A stretch of 64,000 nucleotides of DNA from Sphingomonas koreensis (GTDB taxonomy: Bacteria; Pseudomonadota; Alphaproteobacteria; Sphingomonadales; Sphingomonadaceae): positions 620,001 through 684,000 of the forward strand of contig RCZF01000001.1 in NCBI GenBank assembly GCA_006438735.1. The letters run 5' to 3'. Of the stretch, positions 14,566-24,000 are shown piece after piece (the first letter of the stretch is position 1; every line of letters begins with the position of its first letter). Made by a program: the position numbers and the translations under genes. The notes under the pieces were generated by a model. It was not told where the DNA came from, did no database searches, and worked only from the letters and a program-made list of their open reading frames with translations.

Positions 14566-16617
14566 TCAAGGCACGTTCGCGTTCAATTCGTCGAGCCATG
14601 CTGTCGCCACCCCATCTGACGGCGCGCGCCAATCGCCGCGCGGGCTCAATGCACCCGCGGTCGAAACCTTCGGCCCATTGGGAATTGCCGATCGCTTGAA
14701 CTGGCTGAACGCGAAGAAGCGCCGCAGGAAACTCGCGAGCCAGCGTCGGATCGTTGCCAGATCATAGTCGTGCCGCTCGCCCGCCGGGAAATCGATCGGC
14801 CAGCGCCCCGCGCTTGCATCGTGCCAGGCATGCCAGGCGAGAAACGCGACCTTCGACGGCGCCATGCCGAAGCGCACGATATGATGCAGGAAGAAGTCGT
14901 GCAGCTCATACGGCCCGATCCGCGCCTGCGTGCTCTGCACCGCGCCGCTTTCGCTCGCCGGGATCAGTTCGGGCGTGATTTCCGCGGCCAGGATTTCGCC
15001 GAGCACATCGTCGGTAGGGCGGTCGAACTGATCGGTCTTCACCGCCCATCGGATCAGGAACTGGATCAGCGTCTTGGGCACGCCGGCGTTGACCGTATAA
15101 TGGCTCATTTGATCGCCGACGCCGTAGGTGCACCAGCCCAGTGCCAGCTCGCTCAGATCGCCGGTGCCAACCACTAGGCCGTTGTGCTGATTGGCGAGCC
15201 GGAACAGATAATCGGTCCGCAAGCCCGCCTGCACATTCTCGAACGTGACGTCATAGACCGGCGCGCCGTCGGCATAGGGATGGCCCATGTCGCGCAGCAT
15301 CTGCTCGGCGGCGGGGCGGATGTCGATCTCGTCGCCGGAGACGCCCAGCGCGCGCATCAGCCGCCAGGCATTCGCCTTGCTCGCCTCGCCGGTCGCAAAG
15401 CCCGGCAGCGTATAGGCGAGGATGCGCTCGCGTGGCAGCTCGAGCAGGTCCATCGCCTTGGCCGCGACGATCAGCGCATGGCTCGAATCGAGCCCGCCCG
15501 AAACCCCGATCACCAGCCGCTCGACGCCCGAAGCGGTGACGCGCTTGGCCAGCCCCTGCACCTGGATGTTGAACGCCTCGTAACAATCCTGGTCGAGCTT
15601 TTCCGGCGTATTGGGCACGAACGGAAAGCGCCGCACCGGGCGCTTCAGCCCGACGTTTGCGAAATCGGGCTGGTGGGCAAAGCCGATCCGACGGAACCGC
15701 GTCTCGGGATGCCCGGCGAAAGCGGCAGCATCGTTGAACGTGCCGACGCGCATCCGCTCCTGCTGCAGCCGGCCGATGTCGAGATCGGCGACGACGATTT
15801 CGGGGGTATTCCCAAAGCGATGCGACTGCGCGATCAGCTCGCCCATTTCGTGGATCAACCCCTGGCCGTCCCAGGCCAGATCGGTGGTGCTTTCGCCCGG
15901 CCCGGCGGCCGAGAACACATAGCCGCAGATCGACCGTGCCGATTGCGCCGCCGCCAGCATTTCGCGCTCGCGCGCCTTCCCGATCACGATGTTCGAGGCG
16001 GAAAGGTTGCAGCAGACCAACGCGCCGGCCAGCGCCGCTGTGGTCGATGGCGGTGTCGGCGCCCAGAAATCCTCGCAGATCTCGGCATGGAACACGAAAT
16101 GCGGCAGATCGTCGGCGGCAAAGATCAGATCGACGCCGAAGGGCGCGATCTGCCCGGCCACCGCGATGTCGAGCCCCGTCAGCCCCTGCCCGGAGGCGAA
16201 CCAGCGCTTTTCGTAATATTCGCGGTAATTGGGCAGAAACGTTTTGGGAATCACCCCCAGCACGCGCCCGCGCGCGATCGCCACCGCGCAATTATACAGC
16301 CGCCCGTTTCGCGGGATCGCCGCGCCGACCACCAGCACTGTCGTGAACTTGGCGCTCGCCTTGACGATCGCGGCCAGCGCGGCGTCGGTCGCGGCGTGCT
16401 GCGCGGTCTGCAGATGCAGATCGTCGATTGCATAGGATGACACGCCGAGCTCGGGAAACACCAGCAGATCGACGCTCTCGCCGTCGGCCTGCTGCGCCAG
16501 CGCGATCGTCGCCGCAGCATTGGCAGCCGGATCCCCGACCGTCGCCAGCGGCGTCGCCGCGCCGACGCGCAGCAGCGCGTGGGTATGGATCGAATGGAAC
16601 CGATGCGACTTCGCCAT
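14566..16617 (-). CDS. nadE: Glutamine-dependent NAD+ synthetase
   Basis: Makes NAD from nicotinate adenine dinucleotide using ATP and glutamine. The N-terminal nitrilase-type glutaminase has its catalytic triad: Glu56 (FPELGVSSYA), Lys125 (IPKTFLPNY) and Cys181 (HAEICEDFW). The C-terminal synthetase has the PP-loop SGGLDSS at 373-379. The 683-aa length is usual for the long bacterial form. It is transcribed toward the tmRNA gene and stands alone. Confidence 0.97.
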   Translation of the reverse strand: MAKSHRFHSIHTHALLRVGAATPLATVGDPAANAAATIALAQQADGESVDLLVFPELGVSSYAIDDLHLQTAQHAATDAALAAIVKASAKFTTVLVVGAAIPRNGRLYNCAVAIARGRVLGVIPKTFLPNYREYYEKRWFASGQGLTGLDIAVAGQIAPFGVDLIFAADDLPHFVFHAEICEDFWAPTPPSTTAALAGALVCCNLSASNIVIGKAREREMLAAAQSARSICGYVFSAAGPGESTTDLAWDGQGLIHEMGELIAQSHRFGNTPEIVVADLDIGRLQQERMRVGTFNDAAAFAGHPETRFRRIGFAHQPDFANVGLKRPVRRFPFVPNTPEKLDQDCYEAFNIQVQGLAKRVTASGVERLVIGVSGGLDSSHALIVAAKAMDLLELPRERILAYTLPGFATGEASKANAWRLMRALGVSGDEIDIRPAAEQMLRDMGHPYADGAPVYDVTFENVQAGLRTDYLFRLANQHNGLVVGTGDLSELALGWCTYGVGDQMSHYTVNAGVPKTLIQFLIRWAVKTDQFDRPTDDVLGEILAAEITPELIPASESGAVQSTQARIGPYELHDFFLHHIVRFGMAPSKVAFLAWHAWHDASAGRWPIDFPAGERHDYDLATIRRWLASFLRRFFAFSQFKRSAIPNGPKVSTAGALSPRGDWRAPSDGVATAWLDELNANVP

Positions 16618-16706
16618 GCCCGCCCTCTAGCGAGATTTACGCGCCCACGCCACGCCTTGCCATCGCCCGGCAAAAGCTGCTCAATCCGCTGCGAAGGAGA
16701 AGCCCG

Positions 16707-16913
16707 ATGAAAATCAGCGCGCGCAACCAGATTCCCGGCACGCTCGTCGCGGTGACGCCCGGCGCGGTCAATGCGACGGTCAAGGTCGATATCGGCGGCG
16801 GCAACATCGTCACCTCGAGCATCACCAATGAAGCCGCCGCCGATCTCGGCCTCGCCGAGGGCGACGCGGTGACCGTCATCGTCAAGGCCAGCGACGTGAT
16901 GATCGGCAAATAA
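16707..16913 (+). CDS. Molybdenum-pterin-binding Mop/TOBE protein
   Basis: A 68-aa single TOBE (Mop) domain: KISARNQIPGTLVAVTPGAVNATVKVDI then TSSITNEAAADLGLAEGDAVTVIVKASDVMI. Such molbindins bind molybdate and buffer or sense it in the cytoplasm. The ATG at 16707 is preceded by AAGGAGA. It is followed after 3 bp by a ModE-type regulator gene, so the two are surely cotranscribed. No molybdate transporter is next to them. Confidence 0.93.
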   Translation: MKISARNQIPGTLVAVTPGAVNATVKVDIGGGNIVTSSITNEAAADLGLAEGDAVTVIVKASDVMIGK

Positions 16914-16916
16914 GCC

Positions 16917-17285
16917 GTGCGGATCGGCCGGCTCAAGCTGAAGGCGCAATTGCTTTGCGGCGAGACGATCGCGTTCGGCCCCGGCAAGGCCGATCTGCTC
17001 GAGGCGATCGATCGCCAGGGCTCGATCTCCGCTGCCGGCCGCGCGCTCGGCATGAGTTACCGGCGCAGCTGGCTGCTGGTCGACGCGATGAACCGCAGCT
17101 TCGCCGACCCGCTGGTCGAGGCCCACGCCGGCGGCGGCCGCACGAGCGGCGCGACGCTAACCCCGACCGGCCGCGCGGTGCTGGCACGCTATCGGGCGCT
17201 GGAGCAGGCGCTGGCCGATGTCGCCGGTCCGCATCTAGCCGCACTCGACGCGGCGTTGCGGGACGTGCCGTTGGGGGAGGGGTGA
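16917..17285 (+). CDS. ModE N-terminal-domain transcription regulator
   Basis: A 122-aa winged-helix protein like the DNA-binding half of ModE: LLEAIDRQGSISAAGRALGMSYRRSWLLVDAMN, then GGRTSGATLTPTGRAVLARYR. It has no molybdate-binding TOBE domain of its own. The adjoining Mop protein could supply that function, though this is inference. The start is GTG three bases after the mop stop codon. Confidence 0.9.
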   Translation: MRIGRLKLKAQLLCGETIAFGPGKADLLEAIDRQGSISAAGRALGMSYRRSWLLVDAMNRSFADPLVEAHAGGGRTSGATLTPTGRAVLARYRALEQALADVAGPHLAALDAALRDVPLGEG

Positions 17286-17462
17286 GGCGAGCGCTCTGTC
17301 GCGGTTGGCTTGCGACGGTTTGACCGCGATCGATCCGACATCTGACCTCGCTTGGATATCGGCTCAGCGAAACATCCAAGACAGCTATGGAAATTCGATC
17401 TCGGCTCGCATATAGACCCCGAAATCGTCGATCAGTGGCCCCAAACGTGCCTCAATCGGCAT

Positions 17463-17550
17463 GCGGGCGTGGTGAAATTGGTAGACGCGCGGGACTCAAA
17501 ATCCCGTTTCCTTAACGGAAGTGTCGGTTCGAGCCCGACCGCCCGCACCA
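17463..17550 (+). tRNA. tRNA-Leu (anticodon CAA)
   Basis: A class-II tRNA of 88 nt with acceptor GCGGGCG/CGCCCGC, anticodon stem CGGGA/TCCCG with loop CTCAAAA (anticodon CAA), a long variable arm, T arm with GGTTCGAGCC, discriminator A and encoded CCA. An overlapping open frame (17352-17555) has no coding support. The 180 bases on either side (17286-17462 and 17551-17729) show no gene. Confidence 0.95.
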
Positions 17551-17729
17551 ACTAGACGGTCTGATTGAGCGATCAGCCGATTCTCAAAATCCAGAGGATC
17601 TCCAAGCAGATCAGCTGGCAAACGCGAGAGAGCGGCGCCGGTGTGGGAAATGCTCATCGGTGCGTTTAGGTAACGAATGCTAGGACAATGGGCAGTCTGG
17701 CCCTGTCCATCGTTCTCGTCGATCTTCCA

Positions 17730-18287
17730 TCAATCGCTGATCATTTCCTTCAAGATGGAATGATCAAGCTCAAGGCGCTCGCCAAGCGATACCGTTGCAT
17801 CGCCGAGCCAAGCCGTGGCGGCGTGCGCGAAGGCGGTCATGCCGGTGCGCGCCGCGAGCGTGGCCTTCGGATCGGCGACGCCGCGCGACTGCAAACTATC
17901 GGCCAGCGCATCTGCGAGCGCGGCAAGCTTGGCCATCTCCCGCTCCTGCAAGGCGGGCGTGGCTGCAATGACTTTCTGGCGCGGCTCGGCAAACGATCGG
18001 TTTGCCTCGAGAGTAGGCACGACCGAATGGAACGCGTGAAACATCGCGTCGAACGGGCCGAGGGTGGCGGGTGCATCGGTGATCGCCGCCGTGAGCGCCT
18101 CGCGTAGGATTTCCTGTCCGTCGAACAGAACCTCGCGCTTGTCTGCGAAATGGCGAAAATAGGTCCGCTCGGTGACTCCTGCGCGCGCGGCGATCTGCGC
18201 CGTGGTCGTCCGTTCGAACCCGTGCTCGTTGAAAAGGTCGAGTGCTGACCGTTGCATGCGAGCTCGTGCGTTCTCCTCATTACCCAT
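17730..18287 (-). CDS. TetR-family repressor
   Basis: A 185-aa TetR-type regulator. The N-terminal helix-turn-helix is ALDLFNEHGFERTTTAQIAARAGVTERTYFRHFADKREVL (about residues 15-54). The C-terminal helical domain probably binds a small ligand, which is unknown. It is divergent from the SDR gene, and the 100-bp gap holds two 13-bp palindromes, so autoregulation and repression of the SDR gene are likely. The start at 18287 was preferred over an open frame reaching 18626, which would run across the operators. Confidence 0.91.
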   Translation of the reverse strand: MGNEENARARMQRSALDLFNEHGFERTTTAQIAARAGVTERTYFRHFADKREVLFDGQEILREALTAAITDAPATLGPFDAMFHAFHSVVPTLEANRSFAEPRQKVIAATPALQEREMAKLAALADALADSLQSRGVADPKATLAARTGMTAFAHAATAWLGDATVSLGERLELDHSILKEMISD

Positions 18288-18304
18288 CAATCCAAGATCT
18301 CCAT

Positions 18305-18342
18305 TGTCAGTGACTGACAACATCCCTATGTCAGTCACTGAC
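18305..18342. promoter_or_regulatory. Twin palindromic operator, TetR/SDR divergent region
   Basis: Two 13-bp perfect palindromes around a central base: GTCAGTGACTGAC (18306-18318, extended to 15 bp by flanking T and A) and its reverse complement GTCAGTCACTGAC (18330-18342). Their centres are 24 bp apart. Position between a TetR gene and its divergent neighbour makes them the likely binding sites. Confidence 0.85.
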
Positions 18343-18387
18343 GGCGACGCTAGCACGTGGCCGGACCCGCTGTCCAAGGAGGTTGTC

Positions 18388-19278
18388 ATGCGCGTATTTC
18401 TCACCGGTGCGAACGGCTGGATTGGGTCCATGGTGGCCCAAGAACTGCTCGATGCGGGCCACTCGGTTGTGGGATTGGTACGATCCGCCGCGAAGGCCGA
18501 CGCGCTCTCGGCAAAAGGCGTGACGCCGATCGTCGGCGGCCTGGGCGATTTGGATATTCTCCGAAAAGGGGCGGGCGATGCCGACGGGATCGTGCATACC
18601 GCGTTCGGACTTGACCTGTCGCGCATCGTCGAACTCTCGGCTGAGGAAACCGCCGCGCTGGAGACCTTCGGCGAAGTCTATGCCGGATCTAAGCGGCCTA
18701 TCGTCGTGACGGGCGGCGTCCTTATCACGCGACCCGGGGAAATATTCAGGGAAGATGCTCGGCCACCCATAGACCCTAGGTTCGCGCGCGCATCCGAGCA
18801 GACTGCGTTCTCGCTCGCCGATCGGGGACTACACGCCTCGGTCGTCCGCAACCCGCGCTCGGTTCACGGTAAAGGGGAAACACACGGATTCGTTCCCATG
18901 CTCGCCAAGATCGCCCGCGGAAAGGGGTTTTCGGCCTATGTCGGTGACGGACAGAATTTATGGCCGGCGGTGCATCGCAACGATTCGGCAAGGGTCTATA
19001 GGCTCGCGGTCGAGCGCGGCGCGCAGGGCGAGGCCTACCATGCGATCGCTGAGGAGGGCGTTGCCTTCAAGGCGATCGCCGAGGCGATCGGGCGGCAGCT
19101 CGGCGTTCCCGCCAAATCGCTGACGCCCGAGCAGGCCGAAAGTCATTTCGGCGGACTGGCGATATTCGTAGCAGGCAACGGTCCCGCGTCGAACAAGTCG
19201 ACCATGGCGGTCCTCGACTGGGAGCCTCGGGAGATCGGCATCATCGCCGACATCGAACGGCCCGACTACCTGGGCTAG
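18388..19278 (+). CDS. Atypical SDR, NAD(P)-dependent epimerase-like protein
   Basis: A 296-aa extended/atypical short-chain dehydrogenase. The Rossmann motif GANGWIG is at residues 7-13. The classic YxxxK pair is not present at the expected place (there is RASEQTAFSLADRG), followed by the family-typical SVVRNPRSVHGKG and AYVGDGQNLWPAVH. The substrate is unknown; relatives are often under TetR control and respond to toxic aldehydes or ketones. The ATG at 18388 follows AAGGAGG. The longer frame from 18172 crosses the operator and was rejected. Confidence 0.88.
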   Translation: MRVFLTGANGWIGSMVAQELLDAGHSVVGLVRSAAKADALSAKGVTPIVGGLGDLDILRKGAGDADGIVHTAFGLDLSRIVELSAEETAALETFGEVYAGSKRPIVVTGGVLITRPGEIFREDARPPIDPRFARASEQTAFSLADRGLHASVVRNPRSVHGKGETHGFVPMLAKIARGKGFSAYVGDGQNLWPAVHRNDSARVYRLAVERGAQGEAYHAIAEEGVAFKAIAEAIGRQLGVPAKSLTPEQAESHFGGLAIFVAGNGPASNKSTMAVLDWEPREIGIIADIERPDYLG

Positions 19279-19420
19279 GGGGTGCGCGGCCGATGCCCTT
19301 GCTTCGCCAGCCTTTCGTTGCACTTGGTGGTGTAATTGCCGGTCTCGGTCGCCGCTATAGCCAAGGCGCACCCCGGCAACTTACGGAGCACCCTTTCTCT
19401 CAGCGCCCGCCACGGCTTGT

Positions 19421-20950
19421 TCAAACGTTGCGGCAATTTTCCGCAATGAATGTTCCGTGCGGAATAGCCGAGTCCACGCCGAGTGCGATCTGGTCGCGCA
19501 TAGCGGCCAGCGCATTCGCGACTTCATCGGGCGGGAAATAATCCGCAAGCGGGTCCCAGCGATCGGGGAGGAGATCGAGGCCGGCGAACATCGATAGCCA
19601 GCTCGGGTCCTGGAACGCGTCCCACTCGTAGCGCACCATCCGGCCGCGGCTGGTGAACATCCGGACTTTATGAGCCAGCTTTTCGGGCAGCTCGGTTTGG
19701 CGCGTCTGCTGCCACAGCGGCTCGTCACGTCGCGCCGCCCAATAATGCAGCAGCAGAAAATCGCGGACGCGCTCATATTCTAGCGTGGTGATGCGGTTAT
19801 AGTCCTCGGCCAGCGCGGGGTCGAAGCTGCGATCGGGGAATAGGTGCAACAGCCGCTCGATCCCCGAGAAGATCAGCGTGATGCTGGTCGATTCGAGCGG
19901 CTCGAGGAAGCCCGCGGCAAGGCCCAGCGCGACGCAATTGCCGGCCCAGAAGCGGCGGCGGTGGCCGGTGACGAAGCGGATCAGATTGGGCTCGCCCAGC
20001 GGCTCGCCTTCCAGCGCACCGGTCAGCGTGGCTATCGCGGCGTCGTCCGACAGATGCTTGCTCGAATAGACATAGCCGTTGCCGACCCGGTGCTGAAGCG
20101 GGATTCGCCAGCGCCAGCCGGCCGGCATCGCGATCGCCTGCGTATAGGGCGTGAGCGCGCCATCGCCGTGCGCGCAGGGCATCGCCACGGCGCGATCGCA
20201 GGGCAGCAAGTCGGTCCAATCGACACAGGGCTCGTCGAGCGCCTGACCGAGCAGCAGGGAGCGAAAGCCGGTGCAATCGACGAACAGGTCGCCGGCGATG
20301 ACCCCGGCTTCCTCGGTGTCGATCGCAGCGATGAGACCGGTGTCGCCGTCACGGATCGCGTCGCGAACGCGCGCGTCGATATGACGCACGCCGCGCGCCT
20401 TGGCGACGTCGCGGAGATGGCGGGCGTAGAGGCCGGCGTCGAAATGCACCGCCCAGTCGAAGAAGGCATAGTCCGGCGCCGGCCGGTGCGGCGGGCGGAA
20501 ACGGTTGGCCGCCGCCAGTTGGGTGGCCAGGCAATAGTCGCCGATCGGTCGCCGATCGCCGGCGGCGCGCGCCTTGAGCCAGTAATGATGGAAGGCGACG
20601 TTGTTCGAGGCAACGCCGTAGAGCCCGAATGGATGGAAGAACGAGGTTCCTTCGCCAGTCCACCCATCGAAGCGAATGCCGAGCTTGATCGTCGCGTTGG
20701 AGGCCTTCATCACCGCTTGCTCGTCGAGCTCAGCAGCTCGGAAATAATCGCGGATCGCCGGCGTCGTCGCTTCACCGACACCGACCGTGCCGATCGCCGA
20801 CGATTCGACCACCGTGATCGCGATGTCCTGCCGCTCGAGCCGCTTGGCGAGCAACGTCGCCGCCATCCAACCGGCGGTGCCGCCGCCGACGATGACGATC
20901 GACTGGATCGGCTCGCCCGAGCGGCAATGAGGGGAATCAGACGAGGGCAT
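19421..20950 (-). CDS. Flavin-dependent tryptophan halogenase-like protein
   Basis: A 509-aa member of the tryptophan-7-halogenase (PrnA-like) family. FAD-binding motif GGGTAGW is at 22-28 and the halogenase signature WRWRIP (WxWxIP) is present. A lysine in TIKLGI (Lys89) matches the catalytic lysine region, and EPLEST matches the glutamate segment of PrnA. No flavin reductase gene is adjacent. Many TonB-receptor loci of Xanthomonas, Caulobacter and sphingomonads carry such a gene with no known natural product, so the substrate may not be free tryptophan. It follows the TonB receptor gene in the same direction, separated by a terminator. Confidence 0.9.
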   Translation of the reverse strand: MPSSDSPHCRSGEPIQSIVIVGGGTAGWMAATLLAKRLERQDIAITVVESSAIGTVGVGEATTPAIRDYFRAAELDEQAVMKASNATIKLGIRFDGWTGEGTSFFHPFGLYGVASNNVAFHHYWLKARAAGDRRPIGDYCLATQLAAANRFRPPHRPAPDYAFFDWAVHFDAGLYARHLRDVAKARGVRHIDARVRDAIRDGDTGLIAAIDTEEAGVIAGDLFVDCTGFRSLLLGQALDEPCVDWTDLLPCDRAVAMPCAHGDGALTPYTQAIAMPAGWRWRIPLQHRVGNGYVYSSKHLSDDAAIATLTGALEGEPLGEPNLIRFVTGHRRRFWAGNCVALGLAAGFLEPLESTSITLIFSGIERLLHLFPDRSFDPALAEDYNRITTLEYERVRDFLLLHYWAARRDEPLWQQTRQTELPEKLAHKVRMFTSRGRMVRYEWDAFQDPSWLSMFAGLDLLPDRWDPLADYFPPDEVANALAAMRDQIALGVDSAIPHGTFIAENCRNV

Positions 20951-20978
20951 CGCGGCGTTCTACTCCAGCCCCGCCGGC

Positions 20979-21020
20979 AAAAAGAAGCCCGCCTGAATCA
21001 CTTGGGTGATGCAGGCGGGC
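20979..21020 (-). terminator. Rho-independent terminator after the TonB receptor gene
   Basis: On the minus strand, 9-bp stem arms GCCCGCCTG/CAGGCGGGC (20987-20995 and 21012-21020) close a loop that itself pairs (TCAC/GTGA). The stem is followed by TTCTTTTT. It lies 17 bp after the receptor stop and just before the halogenase start, so it would strongly reduce read-through into the halogenase gene. Confidence 0.9.
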
Positions 21021-21037
21021 ATTGGGAAGGACGGAAG

Positions 21038-24000
21038 TTAGAATTTGACGCGAACGCCCGCGGTGTAGCGCCGCTCGAAGATGCTGTTGTAGGCATGCTC
21101 ATCGGGGAAGGTGAGATAGTATTTCTCATACTCCCCGGTCAGGTTCGATCCCTGGGCATAGACCGTCAGGTGATCGTTGACGTCGTAGCTGACCGACGCG
21201 TCGATATAGCTTGTCGGCGATTGATAGAGCTCGAGGCCAGTGATGCCGCCGAAATCCTGCGAGACCGCGCGCTTCGAGCGGTAGTTCCAAGCAACGCGGG
21301 CTTGGAGCCCATGCCCTTGATAATAACCGACGAGGTTGGTCTGGAGCACCGAGTTATCCTGGAATGGGATAGTGTCCCCGGCCAGATCGGTCTGCCCCGA
21401 ATCCGACGGCGAGTAGGTGATGTTCGCGTCAACGCCGAAGTCCTGCAAGAACGTCGGCATGAATCCGAGATCACCAAACGACTGCTGCCACTGCGCCTCG
21501 ACGCCCTTCAGCGTGCCGCCGTCGCCCTGAATTGGAACGCTGATCGACACGGTTCGATTGCGCACCACGCCGTCATTGTCGGGCAGATCGCTGCGCAGAA
21601 CAGAGCCCGCTTGAATAAAGCTGTTCACATCAATGTAGAAACCGCCGACGCTGATCAAGCTCGCCCGGCCGATATAATATTCGAGCGAAGCGTCGAGATT
21701 AGTCGCACGCCATGGATCGAGATCGGGATTGCCCGCCGCGCTGCCGCCGGTGACCCTGAAGACCGGGACCGAGCCGCTCGTATCGATCGCGTAGTTCGGG
21801 GTGAGACCGCCGCCCCACTGATCGAGGTTGAGCAGCGTCATCGTCCGGGTCATCGCCAAGCGTAGCTTGAGATTGTGCGCGACATCGAAGGCAAGGTTGA
21901 ACGACGGCAGATAATCGGTGAACTCGCGCTTGGTTTCGTCAAGCCCTGCGACGAGGCCGGCAAGTCCGTAAGGACGGGGATTGCCGGTGATATATTGCAG
22001 AATGTCGAGCTTGGTATTGATGATCTTAAGGCCGGCGTTGCCGCTGACTGGGATGCCGAAAACCTCGCCCTTGACGTCAAGCTGAGCGTAACCGGAGATC
22101 TGCTTGACCCCAACATTGAACGACGACCCGGGATTCATCACCTCTACATTGCCCGGATAGAAACCGTCTTGGAATTTCTGGGCGTTATCCATCGCTCCAG
22201 GGTTGAGCACGTAAAGCGGCGGAACTCCGTTGGCTGGCACGTTGAATTGCTTGATGATGCCGTCGAATGCCGGGTCGTCCGCCTTGCGCGTGCGCCCTGC
22301 GGTATAACCTTGAAAACCGGGGGTGCCGATCGTGCCGGTCCCGGCATAGCAGGTTGAGTCGTTGATGGGCACGTCGAAGCCCTTCCACTTGACCAGACAA
22401 CCGCCATCGACGACGCCCGAGCCTTGTGCGGAGCCCTGATAGAGCGGCGCCGCGCGATCGAACGCGAAATTGTCAGCCGAACGATCAGAATAGCGAGCGC
22501 CGAATTCCAACTTTACCGAATCGTTTGCTTCATACGCGGCATCGGCGCGGAGCACCTTTAGGGTCGCCTTGCGACGATAATTGCCTTCGGACGAAAGAGT
22601 CTTAAGCGCGTAATCATTCATGTTGCCGAGTTCGCTGACCAGCTTGTCGGGCAACGCGAAGGATGGCTGACTGCCGGTGAAATCTACGACAGAATGCAGC
22701 GCGTTGGCGCCTGCCAGCGTATCAACGGTATAGCCATCTGTGTTGAACGGAATATCGCCATCAGGATAATGACCGATGCCGCCCGGCGACCATTGCAGAC
22801 CGTTCGAGGGGCTGAACTGAGCGTAGCTCTGGTCGTAATTCTGCGTGGCCTTTCCGTAGATGCCACGAACCGTGGCGGAGAAAGGCCCGCCATTGTCCCA
22901 TTTCAGCTCGGCATTATAGTTTTGCGACTGTGAGACGTAATGATCGTTCTGCGCGTAGGACGAGAAGTCGCCGAGATCGTAATTATAGATCTGCGTCGTG
23001 TTTAGATTATAATCGTGGGTGATATTGTTGACTGTGATCGGCACCGTCACGCCGGTGTCGGTCGATTGGCCGGGCACGAACTCGGCCGCCTGCCAGTTGA
23101 TATCCTGCTGCTGAAAGCCCGCGGTGCGATTGTATTGCGTCTGGTGGGTGTAGAACCCGTCGGCGGTAAACTCCAGCGAATCGCCGAGTTTGGCTTGGAA
23201 AGACCCATTGATGCCAAGCCGTTGGCGCTGCGTCACCGTATTGAAGGCATCGAAACCCTGCGGCACGATGAACGCATCGTTGGTGTCGCCGTCGCCATTG
23301 ACGTCGATGCCGTCGGACATCACGGTTCCGTGTGGACGCGTCGCCGGCGAGAAGCCGCCGGTGGCGGTGACATCGCCGGTCGGATTAGCCTCGGTTGCGA
23401 ATTGCTCGTTATGCAGAGTCGCGCCGTAATTGCGCAGCATGCCGTTTTCGGAATTCGACAAGTGATTGTCTGTATAAGCCGCCGAAACGAGGAAGCCGAT
23501 GCGATCATTGTGCCAAGAGATTAGCCCGTTGATGTTGGGATCGTATTTCTTGGTCTTGTCGCCGTACTGGCCCTCGGCCGCGGCCGAGAGTGTTAGCCCG
23601 TGCTTGAGATCGAACGGGCGACGGGTGCGCAGATTGACGGTGCCGGTGATGCCGGCGTCGAGCAGATCGGCGGTCGACGACTTGACGACATCGGCCCCTG
23701 CGAAAAGCTGCGACGGAATGTCGTTGAAATTCGGTTGGACGGTCGTGATCGAATTGGCGCCGAGATACGATTCGCCGTTAAGTAGCGTTACGACCTCGGG
23801 CAGGCCGCGAATGTTGATCGACGAGCCTTCACCGGCGTCACGCTTGATCTGAACGCCCGGGATACGCTGCAGCGAGTCGGAGATCGTGACGTCAGGCAGC
23901 TTGCCGATGTCTTCCGCCGATATCGAATCGGTCACCGAGGCGGCATTGCGCTTGAGGTTGACCGACTGCAGCTGGGACCCGCGGATGCCGGTGACGACGA

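Noticed and set aside
17352..17555. Small plus-strand frame of 67 codons
   Set aside because: It runs straight through tRNA-Leu.
19844..21865. Plus-strand frame of 673 codons opposite halogenase and TonB receptor
   Set aside because: It spans two genes and a terminator on the other strand; composition is typical antisense.
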